Assembly: GCF_001940455.1 (NCBI RefSeq)
Contig: NZ_MKQR01000021.1
Span: 1-64,000, forward strand
Source of the DNA: Actinokineospora bangkokensis
Lineage (GTDB): Bacteria > Actinomycetota > Actinomycetes > Mycobacteriales > Pseudonocardiaceae
DNA length: 64,000 bases
Direction of reading: 5' to 3'
Shown: positions 44,401 through 53,290 of the stretch, piece after piece
How positions within the stretch are numbered: position 1 is the stretch's first letter
Layout of the letters: each line of letters starts with the position of its first letter
The notes under the pieces: generated by a model
What the model saw: only the letters and a program-made list of their open reading frames with translations
The model's database searches: none
Told to the model about the DNA's origin: nothing
Translations under genes and position numbers: made by a program

Positions 44401-46035
44401 GGAGTTGAAGGAGGAGTCGAAGAACGCCGGGGGCAGCGGCTTGCGCGAGCGGGAGCCCGCGTCCGGGTCGCGGGCGATCTCCGTGGTGGGTTCCGGCGTG
44501 GACCGGCGCACCTCGGTCGGCTGCGCGGCCTGGTCGGCGGAACCACCCCGGTAGGCCGCGGCCGCTTCCTCCGCGGCGCGGCGGGCGGCGCGGGTGGTCG
44601 GCGCGGGGGTCTCCTGCTCGCCAGTGCGGCGGGAGAGCTGGGTGGTGTGCTGCGCCTCGGCACTGCCCTGCTCGGCACTGCCCTGCTCTGCATTGCCCTG
44701 GTCAGCGATGTCGGCACCCTGGGCACCCGTCGAGCCGGGGGCCGCGCGGCGGGACAACTCCGTCGTCAGCTGCGGATCGGCGCCACGGCCAACCCGCTGG
44801 GAAGTCTGCCCAGCCTCGCCGGACGCCTGCTCAGCGCTGTCGGCATCCTGGGCGCCCGTCGAGCCGGGGGCCGCGCGGCGGGACAACTCCGTTGTCGGCT
44901 GCGGCTCAGCGCCGGGGCGAATGCGCGGGGAAGCGTGCTCCGCGCTGTCGGTGGCTTGGGAGCGCGGTGAATCCGTGGCCGCGCGGCGGGACAGCTGGGT
45001 TGTCAGCTGGGGCTCTGCGCTGGAGCGGGTTCCCGCGGGCGCGTGGTCGGCGCTGCCGGGGGCTTGGGGGCTCGGGGCGTCGGAGGTGGTGCGGCGGGAC
45101 GACTCGGGGGTGGCGGTGGGGTTCGCCTCGTCGTCGTTCGCGGTGTTCGGGCTCGGCCTGCGGGAGATGGGGCCGGTGGGCATCCGGGACTGCTGTTCCT
45201 CGGCTGCTCGACGGGCCGCGCGGGTGGGGCGGGGGGTGCCGAGGCTGGGGGCGGTCAGGTCCGGGGAGCGCCGGGATGCGTCCGACGGGGGCTCGTCGGC
45301 GGGTGCGGGCTCGTCCTCGGCTGCGCGGCGGGCCGCTTCGGCGGACTCGGCGGCGCTGGCCGGGAACCACTCCGAGGGCTGGATCGGCTTGTCGGGGCCG
45401 AGGGGGGTGCGGTCGTCGGCCGGGATGGAGGGCCAGTCGCCGTTCGGGGTGGTGCTGTCCTCGTCGAGGGGGGCGCCGAACCAGAACTCGGGTTCGAGGG
45501 GTTCCAGCTGCGGGAGGTCGGGGACCTCCGGGACGTACGCCGCGCGCGACGCGGGGTCGGCAGGGCGGGCAGGGTCGTCGGAGCGTGCGGCCGGGCCGCT
45601 GCCCGTGCCTGCGGCACCGGGGGCCTTCGAGGGGGAACCGTTCACGGCGTGACCGCTGCCCGTAGCTGAGCCATGCGCACCGGAGCCGTTCGAGTGGGAG
45701 CGGTTCGCGGCGTGGCCGTTGCCCGCGCTGGGGACGTGTGCGCCGGAGCCGTTCGAGTGGGTGCCGTGGGCGGCGTGACTGCCGCCGCCGGAGGCGCCGT
45801 TGGTGGCGCGACCGGTGCTCGCCGGGCCGCCTGCGGTGTGGGCGCCGGCGCGGTCGTGGTGACCGTTGGCCCGGGAGGACCCGGAGCTGTGCCTGGCAGG
45901 GGCCGGGGGCTCGTCGGCGGGGGTGGTCCGGGGGGAACTACCCCGAGACGACTCGTGGTCGACCGCCCCGGGACGGCGCTGCACCGGATCGGTTGCGGGA
46001 TCCGGGTGCGCGCTGCGTTGAGGACGGTCGACCAC
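41485..46035 (-). CDS. lepB: Signal peptidase I with about 1,250-residue low-complexity N-terminal extension
   Basis: 1,516 residues from GTG 46035, some five times the usual length. Residues 1 to about 1250 are disordered-looking: Ser, Thr, Ala, Gly, Pro, Arg and Glu rich, with three parts. First, SNGSGAH-type repeats (about 90-130). Second, imperfect 33-43-residue repeats beginning TT(Q/E)LSRRAA (about 340-480). Third, Ser-rich then basic stretches, with HRAVKPAE twice. Two aromatic islands stand out, EFWFGAPL near 183 and PPAFFDSSF. Catalytic module: helix near 1260, Ser1284 in IPSGSMEQTL, Lys1363 in FVKRVVAVGGQ, and MGDNRGNSSDSR. The frame is continuous, so it is not a frameshifted fusion. 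The extension should be cytoplasmic. Confidence 0.9.
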   Translation of the reverse strand: MVDRPQRSAHPDPATDPVQRRPGAVDHESSRGSSPRTTPADEPPAPARHSSGSSRANGHHDRAGAHTAGGPASTGRATNGASGGGSHAAHGTHSNGSGAHVPSAGNGHAANRSHSNGSGAHGSATGSGHAVNGSPSKAPGAAGTGSGPAARSDDPARPADPASRAAYVPEVPDLPQLEPLEPEFWFGAPLDEDSTTPNGDWPSIPADDRTPLGPDKPIQPSEWFPASAAESAEAARRAAEDEPAPADEPPSDASRRSPDLTAPSLGTPRPTRAARRAAEEQQSRMPTGPISRRPSPNTANDDEANPTATPESSRRTTSDAPSPQAPGSADHAPAGTRSSAEPQLTTQLSRRAATDSPRSQATDSAEHASPRIRPGAEPQPTTELSRRAAPGSTGAQDADSAEQASGEAGQTSQRVGRGADPQLTTELSRRAAPGSTGAQGADIADQGNAEQGSAEQGSAEAQHTTQLSRRTGEQETPAPTTRAARRAAEEAAAAYRGGSADQAAQPTEVRRSTPEPTTEIARDPDAGSRSRKPLPPAFFDSSFNSQLRPDVASSPGMRPVPPPAADPRDRSAVQHTEPVSRRSAERGADTPAEPDEHSTKASEQQRPEASRHASTTPANTSNPSSTSEPANTAESSNTSTSRAATRPSPADSTRAARTTASGSPDAEARRTPPSHLAGTDGEARPDAAASSTSTARAESTRTGESAQQRGEAGHASSSHSAESTRGARAASSLSRASQSAQASTRSDASAADAAENTASRNGSGESGSAVGTHRSRSTADAESTDPAGNTSSHNGFADSAGASGTTPSHSRSSEPDRSAGRASGTGRPGHARSTAGPAEPEPSHSRGAADQGTGATRGRRAAAGTEPGKPAENPGTRAAHAAGAEGRAADAARIGDALPKRSRRAGQSADTRPGQSTAAGATGRDGATADRRRAQQDATTPPPHRNEVTTAATTSAVTTNAGTTNAIPTIPADAESLDDVPMSRPRRVTPPSGRIEVDPSRHLTQPVPRRKRPLPPESDAESTILLPKVPKDDGTRRPDARNASPGTAPARRPERTQPPARRSEQPAEGTAPARREPVQDSTGQDSTGQDTAGRTGGARAIGPAAPPNAERPDAAPRALAPSTAEAEQPEQADGDKPGRRPAATGTHRAVKPAEAGAPTGSHRAVKPAERRDRTTGSQRVVRDAATTEAPARTRPPGERTGRRARGDLDAPTEQVAPVRRRRARPRPDPEPEEQRPNGKRGKHRRAPRRQPLWREILVLVGVALLLTFLIQHFIGRVYSIPSGSMEQTLHGCPGCTGDRVFVDKVVYNFHDPRPGDVVVFEGPNTWTENDVETEEPSNGFVKALRWTGSFIGIAPPDERDFVKRVVAVGGQTVECCDSENRVMVDGKALDEPYIYWEFGGPDERQKFSRVTVPEGTLWVMGDNRGNSSDSRFQGGGGVRGVVPLGKVIGKVRYIVLPPSRWRGVGDHNPQAGPELSAAEWQQRLPLGIGFAAAWPVLLLTRRARAALLPRIVRKAE
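42766..42801. repeat. 15-bp tandem repeat in lepB extension
   Basis: GTCCTGACCGGTGCT occurs twice in tandem (42766-42780, 42781-42795) with a partial third, encoding DSTGQ repeats in the signal peptidase extension. Confidence 0.85.
44726..44892. repeat. 38-bp identical direct repeats, period 129 bp, in lepB extension
   Basis: The 38 bases at 44726-44763 recur at 44855-44892. The period is 129 bp, exactly 43 codons, and encodes TTELSRRAAPGSTG. More diverged copies continue on both sides (near 44976, 45090). The near identity at DNA level means recent duplication inside the gene. Confidence 0.85.
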
Positions 46036-46071
46036 GCATGTCAGGGTACGTGAGCCGATGTGCTACCCGTG

Positions 46072-46431
46072 TCAGGAGACGGGCAGCGGCTCGCGCTTCT
46101 CCTTGATCTTGGCGGCCTTGCCGCGCAGCTCGCGGAGGTAGTACAGCTTGGCCCGGCGCACGTCGCCGCGCTTGGCGACCTCGATCTCGGCGATGTTGGG
46201 CGAGTGCACCGGGAAGGTGCGCTCCACGCCCACGCCGAAGGACACCTTGCGCACGGTGAAGGTCTCCCGGATGCCACCGCCCTGGCGGCGGATGACGACG
46301 CCCTGGAAGACCTGGACGCGGGACCGGGTGCCCTCGATGACCCGCACGTGCACCTTCAGCGTGTCGCCCGGGCGAAAGGCCGGGATGTCGGAACGCAGCG
46401 ACTTGGCGTCCAGGGCATCCAGGGTGTTCAT
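46072..46431 (-). CDS. rplS: 50S ribosomal protein L19
   Basis: 119 residues from ATG 46431 ([31 protein letters not shown]). All L19 landmarks are present: [38 protein letters not shown] and [16 protein letters not shown]. Large-subunit protein near the 30S interface. The signal peptidase genes follow 36 bp downstream; trmD is 138 bp upstream on the same strand. Confidence 0.97.
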   Translation of the reverse strand: MNTLDALDAKSLRSDIPAFRPGDTLKVHVRVIEGTRSRVQVFQGVVIRRQGGGIRETFTVRKVSFGVGVERTFPVHSPNIAEIEVAKRGDVRRAKLYYLRELRGKAAKIKEKREPLPVS

Positions 46432-46533
46432 CGGAGTCCGTCCTCGTCCTTGGAGATGTCTTCGTTCCTCCCGGCCGGGGACGGCGCGACGCCGTTGGAG
46501 AACCAGCCTGGAAGGGGGCTTGGGTGCGCGCAT

Positions 46534-46548
46534 CCCGGCACCGCCGGG
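46534..46548 (-). terminator. Small hairpin between trmD and rplS
   Basis: CCCGGC, ACC, GCCGGG, with a further CGCG/CGCG pairing outside a bulge, 20 bp after the trmD stop. Could be a terminator or part of the rplS leader. Confidence 0.3.
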
Positions 46549-46569
46549 CGCGTCAACCTCGAAAGTATG

Positions 46570-47340
46570 TCATGCCGGGTCGCCGGGGGCGAAATCGGCC
46601 CCCGCGAGCTCGGCCAGCAGCGCCCGGTCGCGCTTGTCCAGCGCGCCGTCGGGCAGGGCGGCCAGCAGGTCCGGCCTGCGCTCGGCGGTGCGGGTGAGCG
46701 CCTGGTCGCGGCGCCAGCGGGCGATGCCCGCGTGGTTGCCCGAGCGCAGCACGTCCGGCACCGGGCGGCCGCGCCACACCTCCGGGCGGGTGTAGCTGGG
46801 ACCCTCCAGCAGCCCGTCGGAGAACGAGTCCTGCTGGTGGGAGGCGGGGTTGCCGAGCACGCCGGGCAGCAGCCGGACCACGGCCTCGACGATGGTGAGC
46901 ACCGCCACCTCGCCGCCGACGAGCACGTAGTCGCCGATGGAGACCTCGTCCACGCTCATCCGGGTGGCCGCGTCGTCGACGACGCGCTGGTCGATGCCCT
47001 CGTAGCGGCCGCAGGCGAAGGCCAGCCGGGGCTCGGCGGCGTACTCGTGGGCGAGCGCCTGGGTGAACGGGCGGCCCGCGGGGGTGGGCACCACCAGGCG
47101 CGGGGGCGGGTCGCCCGCGCACACCTCGTCGAGCGCGTCGCCCCAGACCTGGGGCTTCATCACCATGCCGGGGCCGCCGCCGTAGGGGCTGTCGTCCACG
47201 GCCTTGTGCACGTCGTGGGTCCAGGCCCGCAGGTCGTGCACGGCCAGCTGGACCAAGCCGCGCTCGATGGCGCGGCCGAGCAGCGCCGCGCGCAGGGGTT
47301 CGAGGTACTCGGGGAAGATCGTGACGACGTCGATGCGCAC
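46570..47340 (-). CDS. trmD: tRNA (guanine37-N1)-methyltransferase
   Basis: SPOUT enzyme that methylates G37 and prevents frameshifting. 256 residues from GTG 47340 ([16 protein letters not shown]). [43 protein letters not shown] (the knot) and [25 protein letters not shown] are typical. The rimM stop is 3 bp upstream, so the two are coupled. Confidence 0.97.
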   Translation of the reverse strand: MRIDVVTIFPEYLEPLRAALLGRAIERGLVQLAVHDLRAWTHDVHKAVDDSPYGGGPGMVMKPQVWGDALDEVCAGDPPPRLVVPTPAGRPFTQALAHEYAAEPRLAFACGRYEGIDQRVVDDAATRMSVDEVSIGDYVLVGGEVAVLTIVEAVVRLLPGVLGNPASHQQDSFSDGLLEGPSYTRPEVWRGRPVPDVLRSGNHAGIARWRRDQALTRTAERRPDLLAALPDGALDKRDRALLAELAGADFAPGDPA

Positions 47341-47343
47341 GGG

Positions 47344-47880
47344 TCAGCCCGCTGCCCCGGGGTCGAGCAGGCCCTCGGGGGGGTCGAGCACGACGCGCCC
47401 GCCCGCCACGTCGACGGTGGGCACGATCTGGCGCACGAACGGCACCAGCAGCTCGCGGCCGTCGGCGTCGAGCACCAGCAGGTCGCCGCCGGGGCCGTGG
47501 GTGACCTCGCGGACGGTGCCGACCCGGGTGCCGTCGGCCAGCTCGGCGGCCAGGCCCTCGAGCTCGTGGTCGTAGAACTCGTCCGGGTCGCCGGTGGGGG
47601 CCAGCTCGCCGGTGCCCGCGAGCAGCAGCGCGCCGCGCAGCTCCTCGGCGGCGGTGCGGTCCGGGACCTCCTCGAAGCGCACCAGCAGCCTGCCGGTGTG
47701 CTCGCGGACGGCGGAGAGGGTCAGGGTGCGCGCCGGGGCGCCCCTCGGCCGGGCGGTCATGACGCGCCCGAGCGCGAAGCGCTGCTCGGGGTTGTCGGTG
47801 CGCGGCTCCACGGCGAGCTCGCCGCGGATGCCGTGCGCCTTGGCCACCCGGCCGATGACGACCAGGTCCTGCTCGGTCAT
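47344..47880 (-). CDS. rimM: Ribosome maturation factor RimM
   Basis: 178 residues from ATG 47880. N-terminal beta-barrel VVIGRVAKAHGIRGELAVEPRTDNPEQRF; C-terminal PRC barrel with DEFYDHELEGLAAELADG and ELLVPFVRQIVPTVDVAGGRVVLDPPEGLLD. Binds S19 and helps 30S head assembly. Order rpsP-khpA-rimM-trmD is the common actinobacterial one. Confidence 0.95.
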   Translation of the reverse strand: MTEQDLVVIGRVAKAHGIRGELAVEPRTDNPEQRFALGRVMTARPRGAPARTLTLSAVREHTGRLLVRFEEVPDRTAAEELRGALLLAGTGELAPTGDPDEFYDHELEGLAAELADGTRVGTVREVTHGPGGDLLVLDADGRELLVPFVRQIVPTVDVAGGRVVLDPPEGLLDPGAAG

Positions 47881-47908
47881 GCGTCGATCCCGGGGCGTCG
47901 CTGGGCGG

Positions 47909-48148
47909 TCAGTGGTCGGTGTCGACGACGTCGACGCGGATGCCGCGCCCGCCGACCCCGGCCATCACGGTGCGCAGCGCGGTGGCGGTGCGCCCGCCCC
48001 GGCCGATCACCTTGCCCAGGTCCTCGGGGTTGACGTGCACCTCGAGGGTGCGGCCGCGCCGGTTGGTCACCAGCTCGACCTGCACGTCGTCCGGGTTGTC
48101 GACGATGCCGCGCACCAGGTGCTCGAGGGCGTCGGCGAGGGCACTCAC
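47909..48148 (-). CDS. khpA: KH-domain RNA-binding protein KhpA
   Basis: 79 residues from GTG 48148. Single KH domain with the GxxG loop in [19 protein letters not shown]. In Gram-positives KhpA pairs with KhpB/Jag and binds many RNAs. Its start overlaps the rpsP stop by 4 bp; rimM follows after 28 bp. Confidence 0.93.
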   Translation of the reverse strand: MSALADALEHLVRGIVDNPDDVQVELVTNRRGRTLEVHVNPEDLGKVIGRGGRTATALRTVMAGVGGRGIRVDVVDTDH

Positions 48149-48579
48149 TCGGCCGCGGCCTCGGCCTCGGCGGGCTTGTCGTCCTTCTTCGGCGCCGACT
48201 TCTTCTTCGGGGTCGTCGCCTCGGTCGAGGGCTCCTCGCCCGCGGCCTTGAGCGCGGCCTCGAACAGCTCCTGCTTGGTCGGCTTGGCCTCGGCCACGCG
48301 CAGGGTGCCCTCGGCACCGGGCAGGCCCTTGAACTTCTGCCAGTCACCGGTGATCTTCAGCAGGGCCAGCACCGGGTCGGTCGGCTGCGCGCCCACGCCC
48401 AGCCAGTGCTGGGCCCGCTCGGAGTCGACCTCGATGAGGCTGGGCTCCTGCTTGGGGTTGTAGCGGCCGATGGTCTCGATGGCCTTGCCGTCGCGGCGGG
48501 TGCGCGCGTCGGCCACGATGATGCGGTAGAACGGCGCACGGATCTTGCCCAGGCGCTGCAGCTTGATCTTGACAGCCAC
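48145..48579 (-). CDS. rpsP: 30S ribosomal protein S16
   Basis: 144 residues from ATG 48579. The first 85 residues are S16 ([31 protein letters not shown] split over IKLQRLGK and YRIIVADAR, then [10 protein letters not shown]). The rest is a Lys/Ala/Glu-rich tail of about 55 residues, common in actinobacteria. First gene of rpsP-khpA-rimM-trmD; its promoter should be in the 178 bp upstream. Confidence 0.96.
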   Translation of the reverse strand: MAVKIKLQRLGKIRAPFYRIIVADARTRRDGKAIETIGRYNPKQEPSLIEVDSERAQHWLGVGAQPTDPVLALLKITGDWQKFKGLPGAEGTLRVAEAKPTKQELFEAALKAAGEEPSTEATTPKKKSAPKKDDKPAEAEAAAE

Positions 48580-48757
48580 GGTAGCGGGTACTCCTCAAAG
48601 CTCTCGGGTGGAGACGGTGTGGACGTCGCGTCCCGAGTGGGGATCCGGGTGCGGCGGCCGAAGGATTCGGCATCGGGGCGCGGTGAGAGGGTCCGGCCTC
48701 GACGGACAGCAGCCAATTGTGCCAGACGGCCCGCGCGGGTCCCAACCGGGCGGGGTC

Positions 48758-49507
48758 TCAGCCCGCGAAGGCGCCGATGGCCACGCCCACCCCGGTGAGC
48801 GCGGCCCGGACCGCCCTGGCGTTGTCCACCGCGCCGGGGGTGTCGCCGTGCAGGCACAGCGAGCGCGCGCCGGTGCGCAGCACGGTGCCGTCGACCGCCT
48901 CGATCTCGCCGCGCTCGGCCAGCCGCAGCGCCCGCGCGACGACGGCGTCCACGCCCGCGAGCAGGGCGCCGGGCTCGCGGCGGGGGACGAGGGTGCCCCC
49001 GGGGGTGTAGCCGCGGTCGGCGAAGGCCTCCGCGACGCCCGCGTCCCCGGCGGCGGCCAGCAGCTCGGAGCCGGGCAGGCCGAGCACGGGCAGGTCCGCG
49101 AAGGCGCGCACCCCCTCGACGACGGCGCGGGCCTGGGCCCGGTGGTGGGCGGTGGCGTTGTAGAGGGCACCGTGCGGTTTGACGTAGCCGACCCGGGTGC
49201 CCGCCGCGCGGGCGCACGCCTCCAGGGCGCCGATCTGGTACAGCACCTCGTCCGCGAGCTGGGCCGGGTCGACGTCAATGAACCGGCGGCCGAAGCCCGC
49301 GAGGTCGCGGTAGGAGACCTGGGCGCCGACGACCACCCCCCGGCGGGCGGCCGTGGCGCACACCGCGCGCATCGTCGTGGCGTCCCCGGCGTGGAAGCCG
49401 CAGGCCACGTTCGCGGAGGTGACGACCTCCAGCAGGGCCTCGTCGTCGGTCAGCCGCCAGGCGCCGAAGCCCTCCCCCAGGTCGGCGTTGAGGTCGAGCG
49501 GGGTCAT
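48758..49507 (-). CDS. pxpA: 5-oxoprolinase subunit A (LamB/YcsF family)
   Basis: 249 residues from ATG 49507. LDLNADLGEGFGAW at the start, SANVACGFHAGDATTM, GAQVSYRDLAGFGRR, YVKPHGALYN and LCLHGDTPGAV are the family motifs. PxpA works with PxpB and PxpC to open 5-oxoproline to glutamate with ATP; neither partner is next to it, so they are encoded elsewhere or this copy works alone. Overlaps the CPBP gene start-to-stop by 4 bp. Confidence 0.92.
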   Translation of the reverse strand: MTPLDLNADLGEGFGAWRLTDDEALLEVVTSANVACGFHAGDATTMRAVCATAARRGVVVGAQVSYRDLAGFGRRFIDVDPAQLADEVLYQIGALEACARAAGTRVGYVKPHGALYNATAHHRAQARAVVEGVRAFADLPVLGLPGSELLAAAGDAGVAEAFADRGYTPGGTLVPRREPGALLAGVDAVVARALRLAERGEIEAVDGTVLRTGARSLCLHGDTPGAVDNARAVRAALTGVGVAIGAFAG

Positions 49508-50256
49508 GACGCGGGGACCACCCCCAGGCTGATCAGCAGCGTGGCCAGGGCGGGCAGGAAGTTGTTGATCTGGTGCGCGGCCACGCTGGCGCCGAGCCTG
49601 CCGGTGACCAGCCTGGCCAGGCCGATCGGGATGCCGATGACCAGCAGCAGCGAGGTCCGCAGCGGTTCGAGGTGGCTGATCGCGAAGATCACGGTGGTGA
49701 GGCAGAACACCGCCCACTGGCCCCAGCGCAGCCGCTCCAGGGCGCCCCAGAGCAGGCCGCGGTACAGGATCTCCTCGAACAGCGGGCCAACCAGCCACAC
49801 GTAGACGAACAGCACGACCGCGGCGACGGCGGGCATGGTCTGGCTGTCCACCAGGGCGCCCAGCGCGGAGGTGGCGTTGCCCTTGCCCACGGCGCTGGAC
49901 CAGATGGCCGCCGCGACGGTGGTGCACACCAGGCCGATGAGCCCGAACTTCAGCCCCGTGCGCAGGTCGTCGCGGTTGTAGGAGAACCGCAGGTCGACCT
50001 TGGGCCCGTTGCCGCGCACCTTGGTGATCAGCAGCGTGAGCAGGGTGGCGAGGAAGGTGGGCACGATGGTGCCGACCAGGATCACCGTCACCGGGTCGGG
50101 CGTGCCGCCGGAGGACTGGAACACCGCGTCGATGACCACCGCCGAGAGCAGGAACACGGCCATCACCAGGAGGAACGCGCCGAAGCCCCAGCGGTGCTGC
50201 GGCACGGGGTCGACCTCGGGGACCTCCTGCGGCTCGCGGGGCAGCGGTGCGGCCAA
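49504..50256 (-). CDS. CPBP-family intramembrane metalloprotease
   Basis: 250 residues from a TTG at 50256, supported by GGGGGAGGG just upstream. About seven to eight membrane helices. The CPBP (type II CAAX protease/Abi) motifs are EEILYRGLLWGAL, then HLEPLRT and HQINNFLPA, which give the Glu, His and Asn/His metal site. Substrate unknown; bacterial members are linked to bacteriocin immunity or signalling. Coupled to pxpA by a 4-bp overlap, though no functional link is known. Confidence 0.9.
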   Translation of the reverse strand: MAAPLPREPQEVPEVDPVPQHRWGFGAFLLVMAVFLLSAVVIDAVFQSSGGTPDPVTVILVGTIVPTFLATLLTLLITKVRGNGPKVDLRFSYNRDDLRTGLKFGLIGLVCTTVAAAIWSSAVGKGNATSALGALVDSQTMPAVAAVVLFVYVWLVGPLFEEILYRGLLWGALERLRWGQWAVFCLTTVIFAISHLEPLRTSLLLVIGIPIGLARLVTGRLGASVAAHQINNFLPALATLLISLGVVPAS

Positions 50257-50340
50257 CCGTCCCTCCCCCGGCTCGAAGCTCCTGCGGTGGACCCACCCTA
50301 GCCTGAGCGACCTACCCCGCGGCCGGGGCGAGCGCGCCGG

Positions 50341-51414
50341 TCAGGCCAGGACGCGCCCGCGCAGGACGACCCGGGTGGGCGAGCGCAGCACCGACAGGTC
50401 CGCGCGCGGGTCGGTGTCGAAGGCCAGCAGGTCGGCGGGCGACCCCTCGGACAGCCCGGAGAAGCCCAGCCAGGAGCGCGCGGCCCAGGACCCGGCGGCC
50501 AGGGCCTGCTCGGTGGTCATGCCCGCGGCGTGCAGGGCGGTGATCTCGTCGACGATGCGCCCGTGCCGGATGCCGCCGCCCGCGTCGGTGCCCGCGTAGA
50601 CGGTGACACCCGCCTCGACGGCCTCCGCGACCATGGCGCCCGCGCGGGCGTGCAGGTCGCGCATGTGCCGGGCGTAGGCGGGGAACTTCGACGCCTTCGC
50701 GGCGATGTCGGGGAAGTTCTCGACGTTGATCAGCGTGGGCACCAGGGCGGTGCCGCGCGCGGCCATGTCCGCGATGACGTCGCTGGTCAGGCCGGTGCCG
50801 TGCTCGATGCAGTCGATGCCCGCGCCGACCAGGCCGGGCAGCGCGTCCTCGCCGAAGACGTGCGCGGTGACCTTCGCGCCCGCGGCGTGGGCGGCGTCGA
50901 TGGCGGCGCGCAGCACGTCGTCGGACCACAGCGGGGCCAGGTCGCCGGTGTCGCGGTCGATCCAGTCCCCGACGAGCTTGACCCAGCCGTCGCCGTACTC
51001 GGCCTGCTCGGCCACCCTGGCGGGCAGGTCGGCGGGGTCCTCGACGTCGACGCCCAGGGCGCGGATGTAGCGCTTGGGGCGCACCAGGTGCCTGCCCGCG
51101 CGGATGATGCGGGGCAGATCCAGGCGCTCCTGGAGCGGCCGGGTGTCGATCGGGGCGCCGCAGTCGCGGATGAGCAGGGTGCCCGCGTCCCGGTCGGTCT
51201 CGGCCTGGCGGGCGGCGGTCTCCAGGTCGACGGGGCCGTCGGGGCCGATGCCGACGTGGCAGTGCGCGTCGACCAGCCCGGGCAGCAGGAACCCGCCGTC
51301 GACGACGGTCTGGGCGCCGGGCACCGGCGCGGTGCGCACGCGGCCGTTGACGACCCAGAGGTCCTGCTCGTCGTGCCCGGGCAGCACGACGCCACGCAGG
51401 TGCAGCGCGGTCAT
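50341..51414 (-). CDS. Metal-dependent amidohydrolase
   Basis: 357 residues from ATG 51414. Amidohydrolase fold: LPGLVDAHCHVGIGPDG (metal His-x-His), KLVGDWIDR (possible bridging Lys), KVTAHVFGED and CIEHGTGL (His ligands), GTDAGGGIRHG (catalytic Asp), and a C-terminal beta-sandwich. Substrate unknown; the imidazolonepropionase-like group is the closest by pattern. An amidohydrolase in this position, just after ffh, is also found in mycobacteria (Rv2915c, from memory). 12 bp separate it from ffh. Confidence 0.9.
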   Translation of the reverse strand: MTALHLRGVVLPGHDEQDLWVVNGRVRTAPVPGAQTVVDGGFLLPGLVDAHCHVGIGPDGPVDLETAARQAETDRDAGTLLIRDCGAPIDTRPLQERLDLPRIIRAGRHLVRPKRYIRALGVDVEDPADLPARVAEQAEYGDGWVKLVGDWIDRDTGDLAPLWSDDVLRAAIDAAHAAGAKVTAHVFGEDALPGLVGAGIDCIEHGTGLTSDVIADMAARGTALVPTLINVENFPDIAAKASKFPAYARHMRDLHARAGAMVAEAVEAGVTVYAGTDAGGGIRHGRIVDEITALHAAGMTTEQALAAGSWAARSWLGFSGLSEGSPADLLAFDTDPRADLSVLRSPTRVVLRGRVLA

Positions 51415-51426
51415 GGCGTCCCCCGG

Positions 51427-52965
<1,539 letters not shown>

Positions 52966-53290
52966 GGAGCGGCACTCCAGGTCGGTCAGGGAGGCAGGTC
53001 GGTCAGGGGCCTGTCAGGAGGACATCGGGCGCGGGTCGACGGCGGCTGTCCCCCCAGGGTAGTCCCACCGGACCCCGAGCCGAGCCCGTGCCCGCGCGGA
53101 GGTGCCCGGGAGGGGCCCCACCCCTCGCGAGGGCCCCGCCCGGAGTCCCCCTGCGGCGCGGCCCGCCGACCCTCCCCGGCCAGTGGTCCGCGCCCCTGTT
53201 GGACGAGCGCAAGTCTTCCGCCGCCGGGCGGGTCACCCCAGCGCGAAGGCACCCACCTGTACCTGAGTAGGACTACTCAACCCGGTGGGG
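52966..53290. other. 325-bp gap between glnD and ffh
   Basis: No gene supported. Both neighbours are on the minus strand. Next to the glnD stop is the short palindrome at 53264-53279; the rest is GC-rich with no clear promoter boxes. It should hold the ffh promoter. Confidence 0.5.
53264..53279. promoter_or_regulatory. TGAGTAG-GA-CTACTCA palindrome after glnD
   Basis: 7-bp perfect arms (53264-53270, 53273-53279) around GA, 12 bp beyond the glnD stop. The arm is AT-richer than its surroundings and too short for a strong terminator, so a protein site is possible. Binder unknown. Confidence 0.35.

Noticed and set aside
39526-44970. Continuous plus-strand open frame of about 1,800 codons
   Set aside because: It is antisense to three signal peptidase genes and rnhB, reads as Gly/Arg/Ala-rich without domains, and results from high G+C third positions on the coding strand.
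42766-45760. CRISPR or minisatellite reading of the lepB repeats
   Set aside because: All periods are multiples of three in frame and encode the protein extension; no spacers.
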